Assembly: GCF_965638725.1 (NCBI RefSeq)
Contig: NC_134949.1
Coordinates: forward strand, 48,078,151 to 48,142,150
Origin: Aptenodytes patagonicus
Lineage: Eukaryota; Chordata; Aves; Sphenisciformes; Spheniscidae
Direction: 5' to 3'
DNA length: 64,000 nucleotides
The notes beneath the pieces were generated by a model. The model was not told the DNA's origin and searched no databases. It saw only the letters and a program-made list of their open reading frames with translations. Position numbers and translations under genes: made by a program. Of the stretch, positions 1 through 11,930 are shown piece by piece (the stretch's first letter is position 1; every line of letters starts with the position of its first letter).

Positions 1-3000
1 CTACCCTCTTCCCTACCTTTTTAAAGGAGGAAAAAAAAAAAATCATAATATACTGTCTAGATCTTTGTTTTTTCTTCTGCATAGATGTTTTCCCTTGATG
101 TGTACTCCTCTTGGAGAGGTATTAGTTTTTAGTTATTATCTGTAATAAAAGTATTTATAAAAAATATATGTACTCACTAGGCAATAGAGTCTGAAAAATC
201 AAGTTTCTATGATCACTTAGTCTTTCATTTCTTTCACCCTTACGAATGTTTCTGTTACTGTCTGTATCTACTTTCAGTTCTTCCATGTTAGTTATCTCTT
301 CAGTCCAGCAGCCTAAGGTACGACATTCTAGTGTTCAAGGGTGTAGAGCTCTAGCACGAAGAGTTCTTGCTCAGGACATAAACAGAACCATGTAGCTCCA
401 GGGATCATAGGGAAAAAAAAAAAAATCTTGCAGATTTGGACTCATCCAGATGTTCTTTAAAAAAGAACACTTTTGGGAAATCAGTTTACAATATGATGAC
501 ATTCAGGCTATCAAAAAATCAACTGAAAAAATAGAGTATAGAATATTCAATGACTTTTTTCATTAACAAAAGTTATAAAGAAAACTCCTGTTGACAGGCA
601 ACCATTTCACAAAGTAATACTGTTCTTTGCAAGCTGAATGTTATATGTATTTTTCTCTGCTCATTGAGTACAGTTTCCTGCCACTAAATAACTGAGCTTA
701 ATTTCTCAATGTCAAACCACTGCTGATCCCTGCATTCCATGCCAGCTTTCAAAGCAGACTATTTGTTTTGCAGAAACTGTGTACAATATTTTATTAAAAA
801 GGCAGTTTTCTTATTCTTCCTACCAAATAAAATATATATATTTTTTAAAAAAGTAACTATTGCTCTGTTTATTCAACGTTTGTTAAATAGGAAATTACCT
901 TTTGATAACATATCCCTTTCTCTCTCACACACTTTTAGTAATATAAATCTTCACCTCCTAGTCTTTTTTGGCTAGTGACCATTACTCCAAGACACATTTG
1001 TGTCCCCCTACTAATTTATAAGTATAGGTATGCTAAAGTTCACATTTATTGATTGTTCTAATGTGACGAAGTCTCTACAAGCTACCCTTAGGTCCAAAAC
1101 AACAATGTTCAGAGATAAAAGAGTTTGGGATCCTTTCCCTTCCCTAAACAAGTCTTGTAATGTAATTCCATAATACAAAATCCTATCCAGCAGTTGATAA
1201 AATCTAAAGATTATCTGTAAAGCACAGAAAAATAAAAGCCTTTAAGCCACTTACACTGACTTCTGGCTTGTTATATCTCTACTTATGTATTAAGTAAACC
1301 ACCTAAGAACTAAAAATTACTGAATTAGCATTATCAGTATTTTAAGATTTGAAATACAAGCTTAGATCCCAACCTCAGAGTCATTCAGATTTTCCATTTG
1401 TTCTCATGCATATTTTCACTAGCAGTTCCATAATTTCTCATAACTAACAATGATTTTATTATAAAGTTGCAGGATTTTTTGAAATAGCAGAAATGTCAGA
1501 AGTATTAAAAAGCAGGTTTCATTCACATAGGGACTTTCAGGTTGGGGGATTGCATCTGAACCCAAATTGCATTCAGTGATTGTAGCATGTTCCCTCTAAG
1601 CTTTACACCTGAAGCAGATGGAAGAAGATTGCATCAGGAGATCAACCCTTTCAAATTACAATAGTTTATGATGCTCATCTGCATTTTAATCAGATATAAA
1701 GGATTTATTCCTGAAATACATCAAGAAACACTATTTTCACCTCCTGAAATGCATCAGAGAGTTTATAGCCAATCAAGTAAAATATGTTGCACATTTGCAC
1801 TTTGTATATCTTTCTCTCTGTTGTATGCAATATTACATGGATATAGGTGTTGGTGATTTTATTAGCAACTATATATAAGCCTATCAAAATAGAAACCAGA
1901 AAGTGATTTCATATGCCAAATCCACTTTGTTAAGGATTTAACTCCTGAGCTCAACAAAAAAGATGAATTTATAGTTACATTAGATACATCAGATAATGTT
2001 ATTTTATTCAAAATATAGGGTAATACAATACCAGCAGATAGATAAAGCAGATAATGTATTGTCAGAGACCAGGAAAACTGCATGATTTGAAGGTACAGAG
2101 AATTAAGACTTGTCATGTTTCTTCTTGTGACCAGAGAGAGCATGAATTGGAATTATTTTTGTCACACACACAGACTGAATAGCAAAATTCACAACCTGAA
2201 AAAGTATGTCTCATGTTCCTCACAAATAAGTACAAGACTGATATTGCCAAAATATTCCTATACTGATAATTATTTCAGGAAAATTGTTTTCTCTGTTGAA
2301 TTATAAACACCCTTTTTTTAATTCATAAACTAATAGTCAGTCAAGTATAAGTGAAATTCAATGGCCTAGAAACAACTGTGTATCAGCAGATTGTTAACAG
2401 TGACTTATTTAATCCAACTATTGGAGAAAATAAATTTAAATAAAAAATATTAAGAATCTATTTGCAAACCATGTTATCTGAAGAATGAGCTACTACTAAT
2501 GGGAAGCAAGGTTTTGGAAAAGGAATACAGAACAGAAACATCTCCATCACCTCATTAAAAAATTACCTGTATTGGTTGCCACAAATACTAGAGGTGGAAT
2601 AACTGATGATAATACCTATTAACACTAAATGAATGCTTGGTTCCTAAGTATATCCTTATCTTTTCATCATCCAATAAATTATTTTTCAAGTTTTGACTTG
2701 TTCTATTTATCTGGAGCATAAATAGACATAATGAGTCTTATTAGCTTCTAGGCTCAGTTTTGACAGGAGCTATTAACATGTGCTTCAAAAAGATATAAAA
2801 GTATAGTGCAATAATTAATTGACAGTAATCTGGATGAAAAAAACAACATCATCATAATACTAGGTTTGTGGTTCCAGTTTCCTAATAGTTTGGTACAGTA
2901 GGAGTATTTTTTTTTCTCCAGAGACTTTTCTCCTCTATCAACTTCTTGACACTAATATTAATGCACAATTAGTGCTTTTATTATTCTAGGTTATAGTCAT

Positions 3001-4021
3001 TCATTATGATGATTTTTACCATGCTTATGAGATTCAGGCAGAAGCCTGTTCAGTCACATTCCCTAAAGTTCCAAGATAAGTATGAACTCTGTTTCCACAA
3101 AGTATATTACAGTTTGACAGAGAACTATATGTTATTTTTTAATAGTGATACCTATATTGGACTGAGTGAATATAGGCCTTGTGTAATAATTAATTTCATT
3201 CCACTGAATTATCCAGTTCCTGTGTTCTTTTAGATAGAATTAGACATTAAACCACCAGTAGAAACTGTTAAAACTCTTGTTAAGATAACAATTGTTAGAA
3301 CATCCACTTAGCAACTTTTTTCACACTGCTTAGAATGGATGCATCATATTTCTAGAGTTATTTATTCTGTAGATTTGCATGTTTTCATAATACTGACAAG
3401 GTTTCTTATCTTAACATTATATGTAAGTATAATGACAGGTCAGTAGAATGTTGGAAGAAGCAACACACGAATGACACTTACAGTTTTAAGTCATGACAAG
3501 AGAGACATTACTTTCCTGGGAAAAACAAAGTTTTCAACAATTGATTTTACTAGTGTTATGAATTGAAATTGGCTTTTTCTGTGTCACTAAGGAAAAGATC
3601 AACAGAATAGATTTAAGCAGATATGAAATGAGGATAATGCTAGAAGAGAAGTTAACAGGCAAGTAAAAAGATTCAAACAGATCTCTGATGTCACTGTGTG
3701 CTAGTGGAAAAAGACATTCAACCCAGATTTCATTATTAATGGCATAGCAAAGTCAATCATAAGAATAAAAGCAGATGGAGGGGTGTGCATAATGTTGATA
3801 CAGCATTTCAGGAAAATATGTTTGCTTCAAAACAATGTGATAAAATATTTTGTAAATAACAACTTACATAGTTTAGAACATTATTTTTAAAACATTTTCT
3901 GTTTTATGAGTCATTCAACATTTTTTGCATAATCAAAGAAGCAGTTTCTATCAGGAGGATTTGGGAATTCTGTATAAAGATGAGGAAAGTTTTCCAAGTG
4001 TTTTCAAACACACAGACACAC
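1..4021. other. AT-rich unique sequence, no gene seen
   Basis: About 4 kb of AT-rich DNA with short homopolymer runs. The open frames here are all under 100 codons, with no recognisable domain, no codon-like composition and no repeat family that I can name. I see no exon, RNA gene or mobile element. Confidence 0.6.
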
Positions 4022-4522
4022 AATAGAATGATAGAATGAATGGTTTAGGTTGAAAGGGACCTTCAGAGATCATCTAGTCCAACCCACCTGCCATGAGCAG
4101 GGACATCTTTCACTAGACACAGGTTGCTCAGAGCCCTGTCCCACCTGACCTTGAATGTTTCCAGGGATGGGGCATCCACAACTTCTCTGGGAAACCTGTT
4201 CCAGTGTCCCACCCCTCATCATAAAAAATTTCTTCCTTATGTCCAATCTAAACCTACCCTCTTTCAATGTAAAATTGTTGCCGCTTGTCCTATCACTACA
4301 GGCCTTGGTAAAAAGTCTTCCTCCATCTTATAACCCCCCTTTATATATTGAAAGGCTGCAATAAGGTCCCCCTTAAAGCTTTTCTTCTCCAGGCTGAACA
4401 ACCCCAACTCTCTCAGCCTTTCTTCATAGGAGAGGTGTTCCAGTCCTCTGATCATTTTCATGGCTCTCCTCTGGATCCTCTCTAAAATGTCCATGTCTTT
4501 CTTGCACTGGGGACCCCAGTAC
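4022..4522 (-). mobile_element. CR1 LINE, 5'-truncated, decayed (about 500 bp)
   Basis: A CR1 retrotransposon copy on the minus strand, with its 3' end at the left. The left edge carries degenerate octamer-type repeats (ATAGAATG units) next to the CR1 3' UTR signature (GGTTGAAAGGGACC, then CATCTAGTCCAACCC). Reading leftward from about 4524, the minus strand encodes the ORF2 C-terminal region, with peptide pieces such as [20 protein letters not shown] and [12 protein letters not shown]. The frame is broken: codons from 4524 to 4264 run in one frame and the end of the protein (about 4267 to 4070, [11 protein letters not shown]) in another. The copy is therefore inactive and older than the copies at 30.6 and 41.8 kb. 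It resembles the copy at 60.6 kb more than those two, which suggests a separate subfamily. No clear target duplication is visible, as is usual for CR1. Confidence 0.93.
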
Positions 4523-6131
4523 AAGAGAAAAGTCTTCTTTTAATAAACAATACTCCTTGGAATATGTTGTATATAACTAGCCCTGAAAGCTCTTCTTATT
4601 GCTCTCATCAGAAACAAAAATGGTGATTTTTAAATTATTCATGAACTTTTTTTCTCCTTGAGGCAATATCTGACCCACAAATATGTAAAGGATGAAAAAT
4701 GACTTTCTGAGAGATAAAATAAATGCTGATTTATATAGCATTCATTTAATTCCTCTTGATTTATATCAGTGTTTTAAGTAAGAATTTTACATATCATGTT
4801 TACATATTATGTTTAGTATAAATTTACATATTATATTTAGTGTAAAGGACTATTACATAGATATTCTTTCTCTAATCTGTCTAGCAAAATCATTATACTT
4901 GATGACACTGGTTTTACTGAGGCTTATTTCACAAAAGACATCCAGCATCATGTAAATGACCAAGCCCTGACACAACAGCTTTATCAGTTTTGTGTTTATT
5001 TAACTCTTTCCATTTCACTTGATTATTTCAATTAGGGTTGGCCAGTCTTTGTTTTCTGCTTTAGAAAAAAAGAAACAAAAAACCCCAAACAAGCAAAAAA
5101 AATCAAAGAACTACACTTGCCTTATTTGTAAATCCAGAGATGAAGCAGGTTTCTTAGAGTTATACAGAACACCTCACTTTTCATTTTCCCTCCTGTCACA
5201 TCTAGTAGATTTGAAAACTTGAATTCTTGTTTTAATGATCCCAAGTCATACAGAGAAAAAAATTGTCTGCAATTCCACTGCTCTATTTCCTTTCTGTAGG
5301 TTTTTTTTTTTTAACTTACAACTTGGAAACTACCATGAACAAATTAAACAAAGCAATATGTTTTGAAACAGCTTACAAAAAGCCCCTCCCCTTGCAGATG
5401 TCAGATGTTTTAATACATAATATTAATAACAATGCCTACTAAATACAGAGGTCTCTGTTTTCTTAAAGTGATTTGCTTTAATGTTTAAAATTTCACTTAC
5501 CTTTTAACCTTGCCAAACCTAGCAGTTATCTGAAGGGTTTGACAATAAGTGTCAAGGTCACACAATGAAATCCAAGCTACAGCTGCTTCACTAAAAAGTC
5601 TCTGCAGAGAAAAAAGAAAGCCATGTAAATCTTTCAGAATACTTTTTTTTTCTCTCTCTCTTTTTACCTAGTGGTTCACTTTACAAAATCATTTTATTGT
5701 GTACAAAATAGCTAAACTTGGTCAGGTTAACATTCTCTTTCCTGGTGCTAACATGGGTTGATCCACACACTGTGAATGAATAATTCATGAGGAGAAAAAT
5801 TTTCAGAGAGTAAATGGATATTCTGGGGGTAGAACCACAGAATTTGCATTCCTTACATGTGGTGACTGTTCTGGGAGGATTCATACCCATACCCCTCATT
5901 GTTTCAGTGGAGCAGTGACATTTCCATGTGCATATAAAGATTAAAGCTGTAAAAGTGCAAGACAAAATTTGAATGATCCTTTTTTCAAACTAGAATAGAG
6001 CAGAACCATGGCTGTATATTATTTTTTGTTTCTCATTTATGTGATAAAGTGTTTTAGTGGTCTAGCAGACAAACATTTGCATGCAGTCCATTTAGAATGA
6101 TAAGAGAATGATACAATTATCATTCTGAATT
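4523..6131. other. AT-rich unique sequence, no gene seen
   Basis: Unique-looking AT-rich DNA. A short cluster of near-repeats built on TTACATAT lies at about 4790-4845, and short T-runs occur. The 94-codon minus-strand frame at 5681-5965 is cysteine-rich but has no recognised domain, and I treat it as chance. Confidence 0.5.
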
Positions 6132-6172
6132 ATGAATGGTTTGGGTTGGAATGGACCTTTAAAGATCACTTA
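6132..6172 (-). mobile_element. CR1 LINE 3'-tail fragment (about 41 bp)
   Basis: A very short relic of the CR1 3' UTR on the minus strand. The match runs from TGAATGGTTTGGGTTGGAA through ATGGACCTTTAAAGATCACT, the same arrangement found at the left edges of the CR1 copies at 4.0 and 60.6 kb. Just to the left, GAATGAT units at 6091-6126 look like worn octamer repeats. They also form a perfect 9-bp inverted repeat (6105-6113 with 6118-6126). No coding part remains. Confidence 0.75.
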
Positions 6173-9100
6173 GCTCTTTCTTGGTAAATTGCTCTTTTTA
6201 GTTTGTTTCTAAAAATCGAAATGAAATTTGAGGTGCTGTTTGGGAAGAAAAATACTTATGCTCTATAGCAGAGGAGGACTCAGATATTTAAGAATCACAG
6301 AAAGTCATGAACTAAGCTGTTCTTAATTGCTTCTCATCTATTAGTAGTTGCCTTTCCACTAAAACATGGTGCCTGAAGTTAAATGTGTCATGTGAGCATA
6401 CCATACATACTGTCATATGGAACCCATGAAGCACCACCATCTTCCCTTTAATAGATGTTTTCTAAACTGCAGAGTTTGAAAACTATCTTGATTGAAAAAT
6501 GGGGGCATAATGCATAAAGATTCAACTTTCCATGAGATGACAGGCCATTCAGGGAGAAATGAATTTATTTTCTATCAGCTCAAATCAAGCAAAAATATTT
6601 AGCTGAAATATTACAGCTCAGACTGCTACCCCCAGTGATAGGATACATCTAATTTTCATTTTCCTTTTGAGAACTATTTATGCTGACAAAATTAAATTTT
6701 TAATAGATAGAAAAATGTACTTCCAAATGTATATCAAAATGATTTTTTTAATGTCCCTTTACATTGGTCTTAGAAATATTTTTTTATGAGCCAAAATTTA
6801 CCAGCAATAAAACAAAATCCGATGAGGGGAACAATATAACAAAATTTACTGAACTTTCTAGTACTACAGTCTATCTATCCTATTCTCTGTGAGAGAGTGT
6901 TCTAGATTGGCATTTAAAGTGTAGATTAAGATTTTTGTTATGCATAACAAGAGACACTTTTAGAAAAAATGGCTCAAAGCTTGTAAAAGACAATTAAGAG
7001 ATCATGTATAAATCTAAAGTACTTCAGGTACTTTGAATTTGGATTTCTCACAGGTTCTCACAGGAGACAAGAGGAAGAATTTTGGGAGAGAACTTGAACT
7101 CCAAGTTCTTATCCCCTGTTGGGGCTAACAATTTATACACTGCACACAACAGGCAGAAGCATTCACAGAAATCTCACTATACATTTAATAAAGCAACCTA
7201 AACGGTATGTTAAATTTCAGTAGTTCTGTTATGTCTCTTGCTCAGTCTGCATATTTGATATTCTGTCTCATAGGATAGATACAGCGAACACTCCTGAATA
7301 CCATGATAAATTAGCAAGAACCATTATTGTCTAGGTATGCCTGTGCTTATACACAGGTATAAGCCCTTTCTTATACTCTTCTTCAGATTGTGGGGAATAT
7401 AAAATTACTTACCTAATTTAGGAACAAATTCCCACAAAAAAGGGCAGAATAACTGATTCTGAAGATGTGTATCAAAGACAAACATTTATTACTGCAACAG
7501 AATAACAGAACGCGTGCATAATTCAGCTGTTTCTTTCCTGTTTAAACATGCATAGAATCCCTAAGACTCTGTCTCTGTTGCAGAGCTTGCTGAACTTGGC
7601 TAGGTGCCTTTAAGAGACAAAGAACTTCAGACTTTTATTTCTTCTGTGACAAGAGTTACAGGTGTTCCTCCTGACCTGCTTAATTAACATTTTTTTGAAT
7701 AGCACCTTACTAATAACATCTCACAGAGCAGGTCAGATTTGTCCAGCAGTCACTCACCAGTTGGGTGCTGAACATCACTTTTCATGTAGAAAATAGTCTT
7801 GGAACTAGTAGACATAGGCTCATGTGACAGTATCAGACAATATAAGTCTATAAAGGTTTCTTGAAAAAGTATACAGCACAGATGAAGATCATCAGGTAAT
7901 ATGATAAACACAATGTTGTATTAGCAAACCAATTGTGGGGTTCTTTTAGTTAAAGTACAGGAAAAATGGAACTCATCAAAGTGAAAACAAAGTCAAAACA
8001 AAACCAGCTAGGGAGTCTCTCTCAAAAGACCCTATACATGTACCAGTACTAATTCAAGTTTATCCATAAAAGAAAGATTTCCCCTCTTCAATAATAGGTT
8101 TTATTTAAGTTCAAGATTTATGACTGAAATAAAACTATGATTCTTCTTTGGCTGAAGTTGCATTAAAATCAGAACTCACCATGTTCTTAAAATCTCTCTC
8201 TCTATGTATGTCTGTATAAAAAAATAAATAACAGGCCAACTTAGGTAAACTGTTTATGTGTCACTTTAATTTCTCAAACTTTGAGGAAAATAAACAACTC
8301 CATATACTTTGACTTAGAGTATGAATCTCCTACTGAAAGAATTTAAACTTTCTTTTTTTTTTTTTTTAGACACTTAGGAAAAAATATGCATTAGAAATTC
8401 ACATTATACACAATATTTATTATATAAAAAATGGCACTAATATCTTGAAGCAGCTCAAAAATTATAACTGATAGACAAACTAAAAAACACTGAAAACCAC
8501 CTTACCACTTTCATTGTAGTTGGATATTGGGACATATAAAGTCAGAGATTATGTTGAAGAGAAGTCTTTGAAAAGCTTAGACCAACTCTATCTACTGTCT
8601 GTAATTATTTTTAGGAGTCTCGGGAAAGAAAATGTAAGTTGGAATGAAAAAAAGCATATGTGTGAAATACAACCTCTGATCGACTGACATTATGAAAGTT
8701 TTCTTTCTACAAAAGAATTGGTAGGACAAAGTAGAGTTTATGGAAATAGGTTTATTCTGGCTATAGAGACACGTGTAAGTTTAGGGAAATTCATGATACA
8801 GCACCTACTAGTCTGTGTACTCTTGCAAGAGATGTACAATATCAGCAACTTAATCAGCACTGCAGAGAGGATAATGCTAATATTGATGTTCTTTGTTTAG
8901 TAACATTTGTCTTTCAATCATATATTTAAAAAATTCTAGTTATCCAACACTGAATAATCATTTAAGAATAGGATATTTGATACACAAATGGTATTTGGAA
9001 CTGAACAAGAAAGTCAAAGAAGAAAACAGGGATTGTTCTTAGTAATGTGTGCACATTACATGAGATTTTTTTGTTGCTGTCACTGAACCGCTGCTCATCT

Positions 9101-11604
9101 GGAGGCCACTATACATGATTGCCAGCCACCTGGTTCAGAAATATACAGGCATATGGCACAATTATTAATACTGACCCAAAGATATTGGAGTAAACATATT
9201 CCAAGTTTGTAAAAAACATTTGATAAATATTCATTTAACAAATGTAAACAAATGTGTTCTATTATAAATTCTGTTCTATAAACACACATGTTTCAGTGTC
9301 ATGAAAGACAACACATGTTGGCTTTCAGTGCCAAAGCAAAACCTCCTGAATGCCAGGAGTTCACTATAGTTTTGGGAGTTAAGCATATTATATCTATGAC
9401 TTTCAATGATATCGAATAAAATTAAATGGAAAGGAGAGCAGTAAAATAAAAATATAACATCATGCTGATCAGCATTCAAATACAAAATGTGGCTAAGCTC
9501 TGAATTAGCATAGCCATTTTGCAAATACGGATATAACTCTTAACGTGGTCTTAAACAACAAGCCAAAATTAATGAATGTATTAGAAACAAAATGGTAGAG
9601 ATGGCGACCACACTGATCAGAAAAGAAAAAGCCCAGATCTAAATGACAGTTAAAAAACCAAAAGGGCATTACATATTTTTAAAGAAATTTACTGAAAAAG
9701 AATTGAACAAAAAAATCCCAACATATCCTTATACCATCAAATACTTATTACGACACCCTTCTTCTACACTCCTAACATGTAGTGCCCCTATTACACAAAC
9801 TGGCTTTTGCAGCTGTGTATCAAGTATGTTAACACTCAGCTGTCTCTCATACTTCTTCCATTCACAAATCTTATTCCACATTTTTCATTAAGTGCATGAG
9901 TCAGTCTTTTACAAATGAGAGTTCCCCCAAATAATTTTATTGGAAATGCTTGTAACCTCTGAAAAGTCAGCCTTAATCTTTTAAGACTACACATGAACGT
10001 TATGGGATACATCTCCAACTAAGGTAATCAAAATCACCCAAGATGAGCTCTCACAGTAGTAGAGTGTCTGTAGCATCCACAGAAAGGACAATATTTATGA
10101 TATGTATGTTTCCAGTACAACTAATTGTACTTTAAATGAAATTTCTTGTGTCAGTTACAAGTCTCCAAAGAATTCACTATAAAAATAAAAGCCACTTTTG
10201 AAATGAAAATACTACAAAAATTTCAAGTGTTGTTTTCTTGTGGAAAGCTTTATAACTAATTTTTGAATCATTATTAATATCATGTTGCAATCAAACCTAT
10301 TTGCTGTTCAAAAAAATTGTTATAATTAAAACTCTTCATAGTGTCCTGATCTCATAACTTGTTTGTACCTTAGAATACAATTAGAAACCTTAAAAAACTG
10401 AGCTCTAAGATGTTTTAAAGTAAATGAATTATGCTTTAGTGGAGTATATATAATTATCCAGATATACTGTAAACTAATTGGGCTTGTGTAACTAGTGTTC
10501 TGCTCTTAATATTTATATTACTCTTCTACTTGGTTTTGATTTCTGTACTTGAAGAAGTAAAATTTGCTTTGATTCCTTCAGATCTATAGACAAGAAAATT
10601 ATAAAAGAAAAAAAATCTCTTTTTTGCATATTTCTTCACATCAGTTCTGAAAGCAAACTATACTGTTAGTGACAGATTCTAATGTATATTCTTGTTCTAA
10701 GAGTTAGGGAAAAAAAATACTCCTGATGTGAAACATACCTGACAATTAGTTTAAACAAGCAGTTCTCCTTATTAACCTACTAACAACCTTAGTTACAAGG
10801 GGACATGGAAGGTTGTAATGTGGGAGGTGGACTTTCTTTCATTCTCTAATGAGTCACAGAAACTGAAAAATCCTGTTAAAAATGTTACTGTTAATTAACT
10901 TATTCAGGAAAACAACGCTGAATAAAAATGAGGAAAACAACGCTGAATAAAAATGAAACTGTGACTAGGTGAAGAGCTGTCTCTAGGGGCCAAATCATGG
11001 AAAAGATATATTTCTAACCCTCCAGTTGTCAACCTTCATGTTAAATGTCCTAAAGTGAAGATTATAAGGTGAGAGCTATGGACAAACAAACCTAGAAACT
11101 ACTGAAATAGATTATTATATGTACATGTTATATGTAATTGTAATAAGTTATTAGCTACCAGCAGTTCCTGCTACTGGAAAGGACAACTCAGATGTTACAG
11201 ATAGAATTTTCACCTGTGTTTTAATAATGTAGTCAAACTAGTCTAAGAAAACTATAGGCAAAACTATGCATCGAGGGGGAAAAAAAAGTGTAAATGTGAT
11301 CGGTCTAGCCAGTGCAGATAAAACGTCAGTAAAGATTATGATCCACCTGTAGGTTTTATGATATTTCTTTTTAATTAATTGATTTCAGTCCAAATTAAAT
11401 GAAGTATTATTTGCCTCTCAAACTTCCCATGATAAAAGTATCCTAGCATTTTCCAGTTGCTCTTTCTCCTAGATTTTCCAAAAACAGATCTTCCAGTTTT
11501 AAGTTACAGCTCTGCAGCAGGAAGCACTGGAAGGATTATCATTCTTCCTGCTGTATAGATTGGTGCCAGCCCACGTTGCAAAAGAAGGAATACCAAGCAG
11601 TAAG
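6173..11604. other. AT-rich unique sequence with one short tandem duplication
   Basis: More than 5 kb with no supportable gene. Short open frames at 8718-8900, 9276-9524 and 9643-9891 lack domains or codon bias. A T16 run lies near 8351. The only ordered feature is the perfect 25-bp duplication at 10906-10955, listed separately. Confidence 0.5.
10906..10955. repeat. Perfect 25-bp tandem duplication
   Basis: The unit at 10906-10930, beginning AGGAAAACAACGCTG, is followed with no gap by an identical unit at 10931-10955. The exact identity implies a recent local duplication in otherwise unique sequence. Confidence 0.95.
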
Positions 11605-11930
11605 GTATGAACAAGTGATGGGAGGGTGTAAAGAAGAGAGAGGCAGACTCTCCTCAGTGGCACCCAGTGGCAGGACAAGAAGCATTAGACATAAATTGAA
11701 ATACAGGAAATTCCATCTAAGTGTGAGAAGAGACTTAACTGTGAGGCTGGTCAAACACTGGACCAGGTTGCCCAGAGAGGTTGTGGTGTCTCCACCCTTG
11801 GAGATATTTGAAACCTGGTATTTGAAGCCCTAAATGACCTGCTCTAGCTGACCCTGATATGAGCAGTGGAGTTGGACTAGATGATGTCCAGAGATCCCTG
11901 CCAACCTCAGCCACTCTGTGATTCCATGAA
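11605..11930 (+). mobile_element. CR1 LINE 3' fragment, different subfamily (about 325 bp)
   Basis: A plus-strand, 5'-truncated CR1 copy. It contains the block encoding the last residues of ORF2 (peptide pieces KFHLSVRRDL and [12 protein letters not shown], about 11710-11790). The CR1 3' UTR follows (GGTTGGACTAGATGATGTCC at about 11870), ending in a single worn octamer, GTGATTCCATGAA, at 11930. The GGTTGCCCAGAGAGG sequence differs from the equivalent position in the CR1 copies at 30.6 and 41.8 kb, so this belongs to another CR1 subfamily. An 85-codon frame (11576-11833) spans it, but its first part is not CR1-like and the last codons are garbled, so it is a decayed fragment. The 5' boundary is approximate, within about 30 bp. 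Confidence 0.88.

Noticed and set aside
5681..5965. 94-codon cysteine-containing minus-strand frame
   Set aside because: Cysteines are not in a known spacing, there is no flanking splice pattern or codon bias, and the length is within chance for 64 kb.
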